From contig JAJYNP010000173.1 of the NCBI GenBank assembly GCA_021786265.1, positions 1-64,000 of the forward strand: 64,000 bases of DNA, written 5' to 3'. Source of the stretch: Chloroflexota bacterium (GTDB taxonomy: Bacteria > Chloroflexota > Limnocylindria > Limnocylindrales > CSP1-4). The notes under the pieces are model-generated. The model was not told the DNA's origin and did not search any database. It saw only the letters and a list, made by a program, of their open reading frames with translations. Below are positions 18,278-27,284 of the stretch, piece by piece. A program made the position numbers and the translations under genes. Within the stretch, counting starts at the first letter, position 1; every line of letters starts with the position of its first letter.

Positions 18278-20359
18278 ATGAAGAACGTCGAACCGAACCG
18301 CCTCCGGAACGTCGTCCTGGCCGGCCACGCCGGGTCCGGGAAGACGACGCTGGCCGAGCACCTGCTGCACAGCGCCGGGGCGATCGGCCGGCTCGGCCGC
18401 GTCGACGAGGGAACCGCGAGCCTCGACTTCGAGCCCGAGGAGCAGAAGCGGCACCTGTCGCTGGCGCTCGCGGTCGCCTCACTCGTCCACGGCGACCACC
18501 GGATCACGATCGTCGACACGCCCGGATACGCGGACTTCGTGGGCGAGGTGATCCAGGGGTACGCGGCCGCGGACGCCGCGTTGATCGCGATGGACGCGTC
18601 TGGCATGGTCGAGGCGGGCACCGAGAAGGCGGTGCAGCTGGGGCGCGAGACCGGCGTCGCGGCCCTCTTCGTGCTCACCCGGTGCGAGCGCGAGAACGCC
18701 GATCCCGGCGCGGCGCTGGACCGGCTGCGGCAGAGCTTCGGCCAGAAGATCGCGCCGCTCCAGGTGGCCATCGGCGCCGCCGATTCGTTCCGCGGCTACG
18801 TGGACCTGGTCCACCGCGTGGCGTACACGTGGCAGGGCGACAAGGTGTCGCAGGGACCGGTTCCCGCGGAGCTGGCGGACGAGGTTTCGCGGCGTCGCGA
18901 ACAGCTCGTGGAGGCGGCGTCGGAGGCCTCCGACGAGATCATGACCAAGTACCTCGAGGGCGAGGAGATCACCGACGCCGAGCTCGAGGGATGCGTTGCG
19001 GAGGCTGTGCGCCGGAGCCTCATCGCCCCGGTGGTGGTCACCTCGGCGGCGCGCGAGATCGGGGTGGCCGGGCTCCTCGACGCGGTCGTCGCGTACCTCC
19101 CCTCCCCCGTGGATCGCGGGCCGATCTCCGCACTGGACGGCGCCGGCAGGCCCGTCCAGGTGGCGCCCGATCCGTCCGCTCCGCTGCTCCTGCACGTGTT
19201 CCGGACCACGGCCGACCCGTTCGTGGGCCGGCTGACGTTCTTCCGGGTGCACGCGGGGACCATCCGCAGCCACGACCACGTGTGGAACCCGGTCCGGGGC
19301 GAGGAGGAGCGCATCGGCCAGGTGCTCGCACTCCACGGCAAGGACCAGGAGGCGGTCGGCGAGCTGAAGGCCGGGGAGATCGGCGCGGTCGCCAAGCTCA
19401 CAGCGACGCTCACCGGCGACACGCTCACCACGCGCGAGCGGCCGCTCACGTTGCCGCTGCCGCAGTTCCCGGCCCCGACCCTGCCGGTGGCGATCGAGCC
19501 GCAGACGAAGGCCGACATGGACAAGATGGGCCAGGCGCTGGGCCGCCTGGTCGAGGAGGAGCCGACCGTCCGGGTCGAGCGGCAGGTGGAGACCGGGGAG
19601 CAGCTGCTCTGGGCCGTGGGCGAGAACCAGATCCAGGTGCTGGTGGAACGGCTCAAGCGCAAGTTCGGCGCCGCCGTGATCACGCACGCCCCGCGGATCC
19701 CGTACCGGGAGACCATCCGGGGTCGCACGCAGGTCGAGGGGCGGCACAAGAAGCAGACCGGCGGGCACGGGCAGTTCGGGCACGTGTGGATCGAGATCGA
19801 GCCCAATCCCGGCGGCGGAGTCGAGTTCGGCGAGAAGGTCGTGGGCGGCGTGGTCCCGAAGCAGTTCTTCCCGGGCGTCGAGAAGGGCGTGCGGGACGTG
19901 GCCTCGAAGGGCGTCATCGCCGGCTACCCGGTGGTCGACTTCAAGGCGACGCTCTACGACGGCTCGTTCCACCCGGTCGACTCGGACGAGCTTTCGTTCC
20001 GCCTGGCGGCCTCGATGGCAACCCGGAAGGGGCTGATGGACGCCAGCCCCGTGCTCCTCGAGCCGATCATGGACGTGGAGATCCGGGTGCCCGAGGAGTA
20101 CATGGGCGACGTGAACCGCGACCTCAACACGCGCCGCGGCCGCGTGCTGGGCATGGACAGCGCGGGCAACGGTATCCAGGTGGTGCGGGCGCAGGTCCCG
20201 CAGTCCGAGCTGGCGACGTACGCCACCGAGCTGCGGGCGTTCACCGCCGGGCGGGGCACGTTTGCCGCGACGCTCGACCACTACGAGGAAGTGCCGCCGC
20301 ACATCGCGCAGAAGGTCACCGACGCGCACAAGAAGGAGGAGGCCGCGGCGGCGCACTGA
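18278..20359 (+). CDS. Elongation factor G-like protein (EF-G paralogue)
   Basis: Five-domain translational GTPase of 693 aa. P-loop GHAGSGKTT (16-24) and DTPGYADF (80-87) are intact. The G4 motif, normally NKxD, reads TRCE (134-137), so guanine recognition may be altered. Domain IV (YRETIRGRTQVEGRHKKQTGGHGQFG) and the C-terminal EF-G domain (VPEEYMGDVNRDLNTRRG) are well conserved. It is not next to rpsL/rpsG/tuf as the main EF-G usually is, which supports a paralogue such as EF-G2. Its cellular role is unknown. Confidence 0.88.
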   Translation: MKNVEPNRLRNVVLAGHAGSGKTTLAEHLLHSAGAIGRLGRVDEGTASLDFEPEEQKRHLSLALAVASLVHGDHRITIVDTPGYADFVGEVIQGYAAADAALIAMDASGMVEAGTEKAVQLGRETGVAALFVLTRCERENADPGAALDRLRQSFGQKIAPLQVAIGAADSFRGYVDLVHRVAYTWQGDKVSQGPVPAELADEVSRRREQLVEAASEASDEIMTKYLEGEEITDAELEGCVAEAVRRSLIAPVVVTSAAREIGVAGLLDAVVAYLPSPVDRGPISALDGAGRPVQVAPDPSAPLLLHVFRTTADPFVGRLTFFRVHAGTIRSHDHVWNPVRGEEERIGQVLALHGKDQEAVGELKAGEIGAVAKLTATLTGDTLTTRERPLTLPLPQFPAPTLPVAIEPQTKADMDKMGQALGRLVEEEPTVRVERQVETGEQLLWAVGENQIQVLVERLKRKFGAAVITHAPRIPYRETIRGRTQVEGRHKKQTGGHGQFGHVWIEIEPNPGGGVEFGEKVVGGVVPKQFFPGVEKGVRDVASKGVIAGYPVVDFKATLYDGSFHPVDSDELSFRLAASMATRKGLMDASPVLLEPIMDVEIRVPEEYMGDVNRDLNTRRGRVLGMDSAGNGIQVVRAQVPQSELATYATELRAFTAGRGTFAATLDHYEEVPPHIAQKVTDAHKKEEAAAAH

Positions 20360-20380
20360 CGGGTGGTGCCGGGGCGGAGG

Positions 20381-21250
20381 CTACGTCGCCTGCGCCGCAT
20401 CGTCGAGCGCCGCCCGCGCCTCCGCAAGGGAGAGCGCTCCCTCGTAGACTGCCCGACCCAGGATCACCCCGTCGCATCCCACGTCCCGAAGCAACCGCAC
20501 GTCCTGCGCGCTCCGAACGCCGGCCGAGGCCAGCAGGCTCGCCCCGGGTGCCAGCTGGCGGACCCGCGCCAGGAGGTCGAGGTCCGGCCCGGCCATCGTC
20601 CCGTCGCGCGAGATCGCCGTGACCTCCAGGATCGAGACGCCCGCGTCGACGAGGCGCGCGACCGCCTGGTCCAGCGGCCGCGAGGTGGCCCCCCGACGCC
20701 AGCCCTCCCCCACGGCAAGCCCGTCACGGACGTCCAGTGCGGCCACGATGCAGGCGCTCCCATGCCGCGCCACCAGCCGCCCGGCCAGCATCGGGTCGGC
20801 GAGCAGGGCGGTCCCGAGCACCACCCGTTCGGCCCCCGTCGCGAGCGCACGGGCCACGGATGCCTCGTCACGCAGGCCGCCCGCCACCTCGCTCGGGATC
20901 CCACCCTCCAGGCCGGCCCGTACGACCTCGGCCACCGTCACCGCCTGGACGGCCCGCCCGGACAGCGCGCCGTCCAGGTCCACGACATGCAGCAGATCGG
21001 CGCCCTCGCGCGCCCATCGTCGGGCCGACGCGGCCGGATCGTGGTCGTAGACGGTGGCCAGCGCGGGGTCGCCGCTGCGGAGGCGAACGACGCGACCGCC
21101 CAGGAGGTCGATCGACGGGGCAAGCACGAACACTCGCGGGAAAGTGTCGGGGCGCGGAGAGATCGTGGTCGGAGAAGCGTCCCGTCCCGGCGCCGCGCCC
21201 GGCCGTCGGGGCCGGGCTGCGCCGTGCCGTGCGCGTCGTCGCTCTGTCAT
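20381..21250 (-). CDS. hisA: HisA: ProFAR isomerase
   Basis: 1-(5-phosphoribosyl)-5-[(5-phosphoribosylamino)methylideneamino]imidazole-4-carboxamide isomerase, step four of histidine synthesis. The (beta/alpha)8 barrel shows the catalytic Asp in APSIDLLGGRVVRL, the phosphate-binding VVLGTALL and the second catalytic Asp region ISRDGTMAGPD. The frame has about 38 extra N-terminal residues before the barrel. GTG 21133 would remove them, but ATG 21250 has TAGCAT 6 nt upstream, as expected for a leaderless start. hisA is divergent from the other his genes instead of lying between hisH and hisF. Confidence 0.92.
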   Translation of the reverse strand: MTERRRARHGAARPRRPGAAPGRDASPTTISPRPDTFPRVFVLAPSIDLLGGRVVRLRSGDPALATVYDHDPAASARRWAREGADLLHVVDLDGALSGRAVQAVTVAEVVRAGLEGGIPSEVAGGLRDEASVARALATGAERVVLGTALLADPMLAGRLVARHGSACIVAALDVRDGLAVGEGWRRGATSRPLDQAVARLVDAGVSILEVTAISRDGTMAGPDLDLLARVRQLAPGASLLASAGVRSAQDVRLLRDVGCDGVILGRAVYEGALSLAEARAALDDAAQAT

Positions 21251-21252
21251 GT

Positions 21253-21262
21253 TAGCATGCTA
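21253..21262. promoter_or_regulatory. Palindrome TAGCATGCTA in the hisA/his-operon divergent promoter
   Basis: The perfect 10-bp palindrome puts TAGCAT on both strands. On the minus strand it ends 6 nt before the hisA ATG. On the plus strand it lies about 100 nt before yerC. It could act as a bidirectional -10 element, as an operator for the YerC-like regulator, or as both; the sequence alone does not decide. Confidence 0.45.
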
Positions 21263-21365
21263 CTACGTCAACACGACGACGCCCGCTGCGGACGACGTCG
21301 ATCGGCCGCGCTGACGGCGAGGCCGGTGCAGCGGCGCCGTGGAACCGGGAGAACCACCGGCAGCG

Positions 21366-21761
21366 ATGCTCGTACCCGAAGAGACCTGGCAGACGGCGGA
21401 GACCGATGCGTTGCTCGACGCGATCGTCGACCTGCGCGACCGCGACGAGGCGGCTCGCTTCCTGCGCGACCTTTGCACCCTGGGCGAGCTGCATGACCTT
21501 GCCCAGCGCTGGCAGATCGTCCGGCTCCTTGCGGACGGCTGCCACTACGGCGAGGTGTCCCGCCTGACGGGCGCCAGCACCGCGACCGTCACGCGCATCG
21601 CGCAGTGGTTGCACCACGGGACGGGCGGCTACGCCCGGGCGCTCGAGCGGCTGGGGGCGAGGCAGGGCGCGGCGACCCCAGCGCCGGCTCCCCCCTCCAC
21701 CACCGTCGCCGGCGGGCAGGCGGCCGAGTCCGCGAGCTCAACCCGGTCGGGCCGTCCGTGA
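21366..21761 (+). CDS. YerC/TrpR-family regulator
   Basis: 131-aa protein of the YerC/YecD family, related to the Trp repressor. The region FLRDLCTLGELHDLAQRW and the helix-turn-helix DGCHYGEVSRLTGASTATVTR are typical. The last 35 residues are a low-complexity Ala/Pro/Ser tail not seen in Bacillus YerC. ATG 21366 was preferred over the upstream GTG 21339 because it matches the family start. As first gene of the his operon, overlapping hisG by 4 nt, it is a good candidate for the operon's own regulator. That role is inference. Confidence 0.85.
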   Translation: MLVPEETWQTAETDALLDAIVDLRDRDEAARFLRDLCTLGELHDLAQRWQIVRLLADGCHYGEVSRLTGASTATVTRIAQWLHHGTGGYARALERLGARQGAATPAPAPPSTTVAGGQAAESASSTRSGRP

Positions 21762-22606
21762 CCCCGCACCTGCGGCTCGCGGTCCCCAACAAGGGCCGCC
21801 TCCTCGAGCCCACCATCGCCCTCCTGCGGGATGCCGGCCTGGTCTTCGACGCCCGTGAGCGCTCGCTGGTGAGCCGCTGCGAGAACTTCCCGCTCGACAT
21901 CCTGTTCGTCCGTACCGAGGACATCGTCGAGTTCGTGGGCGACGGCGTGGCCGACATGGGCATCACCGGCACCAACCTGCTGGCCGAGTCGGGGCGGCCG
22001 CTCGATGTGCGGGCCTCGCTCCACTACGGCCGCTGCCACCTGGACGCTGCCGTGCCGTCGGATTCTCCCGCCCAGGCCCTGGAGGATCTCGCCGGCTGCC
22101 GGGTCGCGACGTCGCATCCCGCCTTTGCGGCCCGGTACTTCCGGGAGCAGGCTATCGAGGTGGAGCTCGTCCCCATCAGCGGCGCGGTCGAGGTGGCGCC
22201 GCGGATGGGCCTCGCCGATGCCATCGTCGACCTGGTCTCCACCGGCTCGACGCTGCTGGTGAACGGGCTCCGGTCCGTGGGCACCCTGCTCGCGAGTGAG
22301 GCCATCCTGGTAGCCGAGCCGGGCGCGGACGGGCCCGCTGCCGAGGTCGTCACGATGCTGCAGGCCGTCGTGGACGGCCGGGAGCGCCGGTACGTGATGA
22401 TGAACGCGCCGCTCTCCGCCCTCGCCGAGATCGAGGCGCTCCTGCCCGGCCTCGGCTCGCCGAGCGTGCTGCCGCTGGCCAGGAACGACATGGTGGCGGT
22501 CCACGCCGTCGTCGGGGCCGACGAGGTCTGGGGGTTGCTGGGGCGGCTGCGGAACGCCGGGGCCTCCGGAATCCTGGTGCTGCCCATCGAGCTGCTGATC
22601 CAATGA
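21758..22606 (+). CDS. hisG: ATP phosphoribosyltransferase HisG (long form)
   Basis: First and usually feedback-inhibited enzyme of histidine synthesis, joining ATP and PRPP. Conserved segments are LAVPNKGRLLEPT, ADMGITGTNLL and VDLVSTGSTLLVNGL (PRPP loop). The 282-aa length and the C-terminal domain (RRYVMMNAPLSAL, ARNDMVAVHAVV) identify the long, His-regulated form that does not need HisZ. GTG start overlaps the yerC stop (GTGA). Confidence 0.96.
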   Translation: MTPHLRLAVPNKGRLLEPTIALLRDAGLVFDARERSLVSRCENFPLDILFVRTEDIVEFVGDGVADMGITGTNLLAESGRPLDVRASLHYGRCHLDAAVPSDSPAQALEDLAGCRVATSHPAFAARYFREQAIEVELVPISGAVEVAPRMGLADAIVDLVSTGSTLLVNGLRSVGTLLASEAILVAEPGADGPAAEVVTMLQAVVDGRERRYVMMNAPLSALAEIEALLPGLGSPSVLPLARNDMVAVHAVVGADEVWGLLGRLRNAGASGILVLPIELLIQ

Positions 22607-24006
22607 GCGAGTCGGTCACGGGACTCGGGGGTGCCGCCCCCACGGCACCGTCGGTCACGCTTCGGCGTCTCCACCTGCTCGATATCGGGCCCGACCAGCG
22701 CCGCGCCCTCGTGCGCCGTTCCGCGGGCACGGGCGAGGACGTCCGCGACGCCGCGCGAGCGATCGTCCGGGCCGTGCGATCCGGGGGCGACGATGCCCTG
22801 CGGGACCTGGGCGGCCGGCACGGTGGCGCGTGGACCGAGGGAATCCAGCCAGGATCGCCGGCCGGAACGCCACCGCCCATCCGTGTCCCGGTGGAGCGGC
22901 TGCGCGCGGCGGCCGGCGCGCTCGCGCCCGAGCTCCGCGAGGGGCTCCTGCTCATGGCCCGCCACATCGAGGCGTTCCACCGCGTGCAGGTCCCGCCGCG
23001 GGAGCAGTGGGTGGACGTCGCGCCCGGGATCCGTGTCGGGCGGGTCTGGCGCCCGCTGGATCGGGTCGGGATCTACGTTCCCGGCGGCGAGGCCGCCTAC
23101 CCGAGCTCGCTGCTGATGGGCGTCATTCCGGCTCGACTCGCCGGGGTGGGCGAGGTCGCCGTGGCCAGCCCCGCGGGCCGCGACGGGTCGCTCTCACCGG
23201 TCCTCCTCGGCGCCGCCGGTCTGCTGGGGGTGGAGGAGTTCTACGCCATGGGCGGAGCCCAGGCGATCGCCGCGCTGGCGCACGGCACGGCCACGGTGCG
23301 CGCCGTCGACCGGATCGTGGGCCCCGGCAACGCATGGGTCACTGCCGCCAAGCTCGAGGTGCTCGGCGACGTCGCGATCGACATGCCGGCCGGTCCGTCC
23401 GAGGTCATGGTGCTCGCGGACGGGAGGGCCGACCCGGCCCACGTGGCGGCCGACCTGCTGAGCCAGGCCGAGCACGGGCCCGACTCGGCCGCCGTGCTCG
23501 TGGTGACGGACGAGGCGATCGCGGACGCGGTGCAGGCGGAGCTCGACCGCCAGCTGCCGCTGCAGCCGCGCCTCAGGTTCCTGGCCGCGTCGCTCGGGTC
23601 GGCCGGGTTGATCGTGGTGGCTGGCGGGCTCGACGACGCGGTGGCCTTCGTCAACGAGTACGCGCCCGAGCACCTGTCGGTGGCCGTGGACGGCGCAGCC
23701 GAACTGCTGGCCCGGATCCGCCACGCGGGTTCGGTGTTTCTCGGCGCGTACGCACCCGAGTCGGCCGGCGACTACGCGACCGGGTCGAACCACATCCTGC
23801 CCACAGGCCGGCTGGCCCGTGCGTACGGGCCGCTTTCGGTCGAGGCGTTCGGGCACTGGATGCAGGCGCAGGTCGTGGACCGGGCGGGCCTCGCCTCCAT
23901 CGCCCCGGCGGTCGCGGCGGTGGCGGAGGCCGAAGGGCTGATCGCCCACCGGCACGCGGTCGAGATCCGGTTCGAGGAGCGGACGCCGGAGGCGCGGACA
24001 CGGTGA
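22603..24006 (+). CDS. hisD: Histidinol dehydrogenase HisD
   Basis: Zinc and NAD-dependent enzyme that oxidises histidinol to histidine in the last two steps. Motifs include VGIYVPGGEAAYPSS, the glycine-rich AVDRIVGPGNAWVTAAK, MPAGPSEVMVLAD and the active-site region NEYAPEHL with the zinc ligands further on (HADYAT-like GDYATGSNH). Length 467 aa includes a somewhat long, polar N-terminus. ATG start overlaps the hisG stop (ATGA). The 3' end contains the first half of a 15-bp tandem duplication that also forms the hisC start. Confidence 0.96.
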   Translation: MSESVTGLGGAAPTAPSVTLRRLHLLDIGPDQRRALVRRSAGTGEDVRDAARAIVRAVRSGGDDALRDLGGRHGGAWTEGIQPGSPAGTPPPIRVPVERLRAAAGALAPELREGLLLMARHIEAFHRVQVPPREQWVDVAPGIRVGRVWRPLDRVGIYVPGGEAAYPSSLLMGVIPARLAGVGEVAVASPAGRDGSLSPVLLGAAGLLGVEEFYAMGGAQAIAALAHGTATVRAVDRIVGPGNAWVTAAKLEVLGDVAIDMPAGPSEVMVLADGRADPAHVAADLLSQAEHGPDSAAVLVVTDEAIADAVQAELDRQLPLQPRLRFLAASLGSAGLIVVAGGLDDAVAFVNEYAPEHLSVAVDGAAELLARIRHAGSVFLGAYAPESAGDYATGSNHILPTGRLARAYGPLSVEAFGHWMQAQVVDRAGLASIAPAVAAVAEAEGLIAHRHAVEIRFEERTPEARTR

Positions 24007-25154
24007 GCGCGGACACGGTGAGCGCCGTCAACCTGCTGGCGCCCGCCAGGGAAGGTGACGGCACGGGCTACCAGTGGGAGGCCAGCGACGCGGAGGTCGC
24101 CGCCGCCCACGGGCTGGACCCGGCGCAGGTGGTCCGGTTCGACACGAACACCTCGCCGCGAACGGCCCCCTCGCTCCGGGACTGGGTCGAGGCCGCGGCC
24201 GCGGACGGGCGGCTCAACGAATACCCGGACGCGACCTATGCCCGGCTCACGCGGGCCATCTCGGCCCGGGCCGGCGTCCCGTCCGCGTGGATCACCGTGG
24301 GCGCGGGGGCGGACGAGATCCTGGACCTTGCCGCGAAGAGCTGCCTGCGGGGGGGCGCACGCGCGGCGGTCGCCACGCCGAGCTATGGCATGTACCCGGT
24401 GGTGACGCGTCAGCGTGGCGCCGCGCTGGTGGAGGTGCCTCGCGGGCCCACCGACGCCGGCTTTCCGCTCGACGTGGACGCCCTCCTCCGAGCGGCGGCA
24501 GGCGCCGATCTCATCTGGTTGTGCGACCCCAACAACCCGACCGGGACCGTGGAGGCCCGCTCGACGCTGGTGGGGCTGATCGAGCGCCTGGCCGTCCTGC
24601 CCGGGGGCGGGCCCGTCGTGGTGGTCGACGAGGCCTACCGGGAGTTTGCGGGAGCGAGCCTGATCGACGAGGTCGCGCGGTTCTCCCGCCTGGTGGTCGT
24701 TCGCACGCTGTCCAAGGCGTACGGGCTGGCCGGAGTCCGCGTGGGCTACGCGGTGGCGCAGCCGGCCCTCACGGCGCATCTGTCGGCCGTCCGTCCGCCC
24801 GGCAGCATCGCCACCCTGTCGTCGTCGATCGCCGAGGCCGCGCTTGCCGACCCGGCGTTCGCGACCGCGAACGTGGCCCTGCTCGCGGAGGAGCGCGAAC
24901 GGTTCCGGAACGCGCTCCTCGACGCGGGCTGGCGTGCGCTCCCGAGCGTCACGAACTTCCTGCTGGTCGACATGGGCACCCCGCAGGCGGCCGACGCGGC
25001 GGCGCGGCGGCTGCTGCGCCGTGGGCTCGTCCCCCGCCGGTTCGGGCCCGGGCGGCTGCGCGGCTTCCTGCGGTTGACGGTCCGGACGCCCGACCAGGAC
25101 GACGGACTCCTTGCGGCGCTGGGCAGTGGGCCCGGAAAGGGGACGGCCACGTGA
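24003..25154 (+). CDS. hisC: Histidinol-phosphate aminotransferase HisC
   Basis: PLP-dependent fold-type I aminotransferase converting imidazole acetol phosphate to histidinol phosphate. Seen are CDPNNPTGT, VVDEAYREFAG and the PLP lysine in RTLSKAYGLAGVRVGY, with LRLTVRT near the end. Length 383 aa. GTG 24003 overlaps the hisD stop (GTGA). A second in-frame GTG at 24018 lies in the second copy of the 15-bp duplication 23992-24021, so either could be used. Confidence 0.95.
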   Translation: MSADTVSAVNLLAPAREGDGTGYQWEASDAEVAAAHGLDPAQVVRFDTNTSPRTAPSLRDWVEAAAADGRLNEYPDATYARLTRAISARAGVPSAWITVGAGADEILDLAAKSCLRGGARAAVATPSYGMYPVVTRQRGAALVEVPRGPTDAGFPLDVDALLRAAAGADLIWLCDPNNPTGTVEARSTLVGLIERLAVLPGGGPVVVVDEAYREFAGASLIDEVARFSRLVVVRTLSKAYGLAGVRVGYAVAQPALTAHLSAVRPPGSIATLSSSIAEAALADPAFATANVALLAEERERFRNALLDAGWRALPSVTNFLLVDMGTPQAADAAARRLLRRGLVPRRFGPGRLRGFLRLTVRTPDQDDGLLAALGSGPGKGTAT

Positions 25155-25771
25155 GCGACCCTGCATCGCGGCGGACGGAGGTGCGCCGGACCACCCGCGA
25201 GACCGACGTGCGGGTCGAGCTCGACCTGGACGGGTCGGGGCAGACCCGGATCGCCACCGGCGTCGGGTTCTACGACCACCTGCTGACGTCGCTCGCGCAT
25301 CACGCCCTGTTCGATCTCGAGATCGACGCCACCGGGGACCTGCACGTCGACGAGCACCACACGGTGGAGGACGTGGCGCTGGCGCTGGGACGCGCGCTGC
25401 GGCGCGCTCTGGGCGATGCCGCCGGCATCGAGCGGTTCGGCGACGCGTCCGTGCCCATGGACGAGGCACTGGCGCACGCCGCCGTCGACTGCTCCGGGCG
25501 GCCGTACGCGGTCCTGTCGCTCGCATTCCGGGCCGACCGCATCGGCACGCTGCCGACACAGATGATCCCCCACGCGCTCGAGTCGTTCGTGCGCGAGGCG
25601 GGCCTCACGCTGCATCTGCGAGCCGACGGCGCGAACGATCACCACGTCGCGGAGGCCGCGTTCAAGGCGCTGGCCCGCGCCCTGCGCCAGGCGGTCGCGA
25701 TCGACCCGCGGCGTGCGGGGGTGGCGTCCACCAAGGGCAGCCTCGTCGACGGCGAGCCGGTCGACGCATGA
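25151..25771 (+). CDS. hisB: Imidazoleglycerol-phosphate dehydratase HisB
   Basis: Mn-dependent dehydratase of 206 aa, monofunctional (no histidinol-phosphatase domain). Metal-binding motifs are [24 protein letters not shown] and [15 protein letters not shown], in the duplicated half-domain arrangement of the family. GTG start overlaps the hisC stop (GTGA), and the stop overlaps hisH (ATGA). Confidence 0.96.
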   Translation: MSDPASRRTEVRRTTRETDVRVELDLDGSGQTRIATGVGFYDHLLTSLAHHALFDLEIDATGDLHVDEHHTVEDVALALGRALRRALGDAAGIERFGDASVPMDEALAHAAVDCSGRPYAVLSLAFRADRIGTLPTQMIPHALESFVREAGLTLHLRADGANDHHVAEAAFKALARALRQAVAIDPRRAGVASTKGSLVDGEPVDA

Positions 25772-26436
25772 CGGCCGACGCACGGGTGTCCGTGGCGCTC
25801 GTCGACTACGGGGCCGGCAACCTGCTCAGCATCGGCCAGGCGCTTGCCGTGCTCGGGGCGGACGTGCGCGTCGTCCACCGCGCCGGCGAGGTCGGGAGCC
25901 CGGGCCTGATCGTCGTTCCCGGCGTCGGTGCGCAGGGGCCGGCGATGCGGCGCCTTCGCCGGACGGGGCTGGACACGGCGCTCGCGGAGGCCATGGGCGG
26001 CGGGGCCTGGTACCTGGGGATCTGCCTCGGCATGCAGCTGCTGTTCGAGCGTTCCGAGGAGGACGGCTCCCGCGGGCTCGGCTGGATCGCGGGGGAGACG
26101 CGCCGGCTGCCCTCCGCGCCGCGCCTGCCGCACATCGGCTGGAACGAGCTCGAGGTGGTGACGCCCCACCGGATGCTCGACGGGCTTCCGCCGCGGCCGC
26201 CGATGTACTTCGTCCATTCGTATGCACCCGTACCGGCCGATCGCGGGGTGATCGTGGCCGAGACGGTGCACGGTGGCCGCTTCGCCAGCGCGGTGGCCAG
26301 CGGCCGCCTGCTCGGTCTCCAGTTCCACCCCGAGAAGTCCGGGCGCGACGGTCTCAGCGTGCTGCGGAACGTGCTCGAGCTGGCCGCGCGGAGGGAGGCG
26401 CCGGTTCCCGCGCTCGCAACCCGGGGCGCCGCCTGA
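25768..26436 (+). CDS. hisH: Imidazole glycerol phosphate synthase glutaminase subunit HisH
   Basis: Class I glutamine amidotransferase of 222 aa that supplies ammonia to HisF. The nucleophile is C86 in [11 protein letters not shown]; the His/Glu pair is in [18 protein letters not shown] at the N-terminus is typical for HisH. Overlaps hisB by 4 nt and hisF by 1 nt, so the two subunits of the heterodimer are translationally coupled. Confidence 0.96.
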   Translation: MTADARVSVALVDYGAGNLLSIGQALAVLGADVRVVHRAGEVGSPGLIVVPGVGAQGPAMRRLRRTGLDTALAEAMGGGAWYLGICLGMQLLFERSEEDGSRGLGWIAGETRRLPSAPRLPHIGWNELEVVTPHRMLDGLPPRPPMYFVHSYAPVPADRGVIVAETVHGGRFASAVASGRLLGLQFHPEKSGRDGLSVLRNVLELAARREAPVPALATRGAA

Positions 26437-27284
26437 TGCTGCTGCGCCGCGTGATCCCGTGCCTGGATGTCCGGTCCGGGCGGGTCGTCAAAGGCACGCA
26501 GTTCGTGGACCTCGTCGACGAGGGCGATCCCGCCGAGCTCGCGGCCCGGTACGCCGAGGCCGGGGCCGACGAGATCTGCTTCCTGGACATCACCGCGGCC
26601 GTGGAGGAACGGGCGACGCTGCTGGACGTGGTCGAGCGGACGGCGCGGCGCGCCTTCGTGCCGCTCACGGTCGGGGGCGGCGTGCGGTCGGTCGACGACA
26701 TGCGCGGGGTCCTGCGCGCGGGCGCCGACCGGGTCGCCGTGAACAGTGCCGCGGTGGCCGACCCGACCCTGGTCGACCGCTGTGCCCGGCGGTTCGGGCG
26801 TCAGTGCGTGGTGGTCTCGATCGACGCCCGGAGAACTGGCAAGCCGGGTGACGCCCGCGGGGCGGGCACGGCGGATGCGGCGGGCCGGCATGGGCCGGTC
26901 CGGGTCGGGAGCGTGGCGGGCCCGACCTGGGAGGTGGTCGTGCGCGGCGGGCGCCAGGAGACCGGGCTCGACGCCGTCTCCTGGGCGCGCGAGGCCGCCG
27001 AGCGCGGCGCCGGCGAGATCCTGCTCACCTCGATCGACCGCGACGGGACTCGCGCCGGCTACGACCTGGAGCTGCTGGGGGCGGTGACGTCGACGGTGGG
27101 CGTCCCCGTCGTCGCGTCCGGCGGGGCGGGGCACCCGGAGGATTTCGTGGCCGCGATCGTGGACGGGGGCGCCGACGCGGTGCTCGCCGCGTCGATCTTC
27201 CACCGCGACCTGCACGGCATCGGAGCGGTCAAGCGGGCCATGGCGGCGGCGGGGATCCTCGTGCGCCTGACCGGTGCGACGTGA
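26436..27284 (+). CDS. hisF: Imidazole glycerol phosphate synthase cyclase subunit HisF
   Basis: Barrel enzyme that uses PRFAR and ammonia to make IGP and AICAR. Catalytic Asp are in [14 protein letters not shown] and [13 protein letters not shown]. The phosphate sites include [10 protein letters not shown] and [12 protein letters not shown]. At 282 aa it is about 25-30 residues longer than usual, because of a Gly/Ala-rich insertion after [11 protein letters not shown] and before [13 protein letters not shown]. Start ATG overlaps the hisH stop by 1 nt (TGATG). Confidence 0.96.
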   Translation: MLLRRVIPCLDVRSGRVVKGTQFVDLVDEGDPAELAARYAEAGADEICFLDITAAVEERATLLDVVERTARRAFVPLTVGGGVRSVDDMRGVLRAGADRVAVNSAAVADPTLVDRCARRFGRQCVVVSIDARRTGKPGDARGAGTADAAGRHGPVRVGSVAGPTWEVVVRGGRQETGLDAVSWAREAAERGAGEILLTSIDRDGTRAGYDLELLGAVTSTVGVPVVASGGAGHPEDFVAAIVDGGADAVLAASIFHRDLHGIGAVKRAMAAAGILVRLTGAT

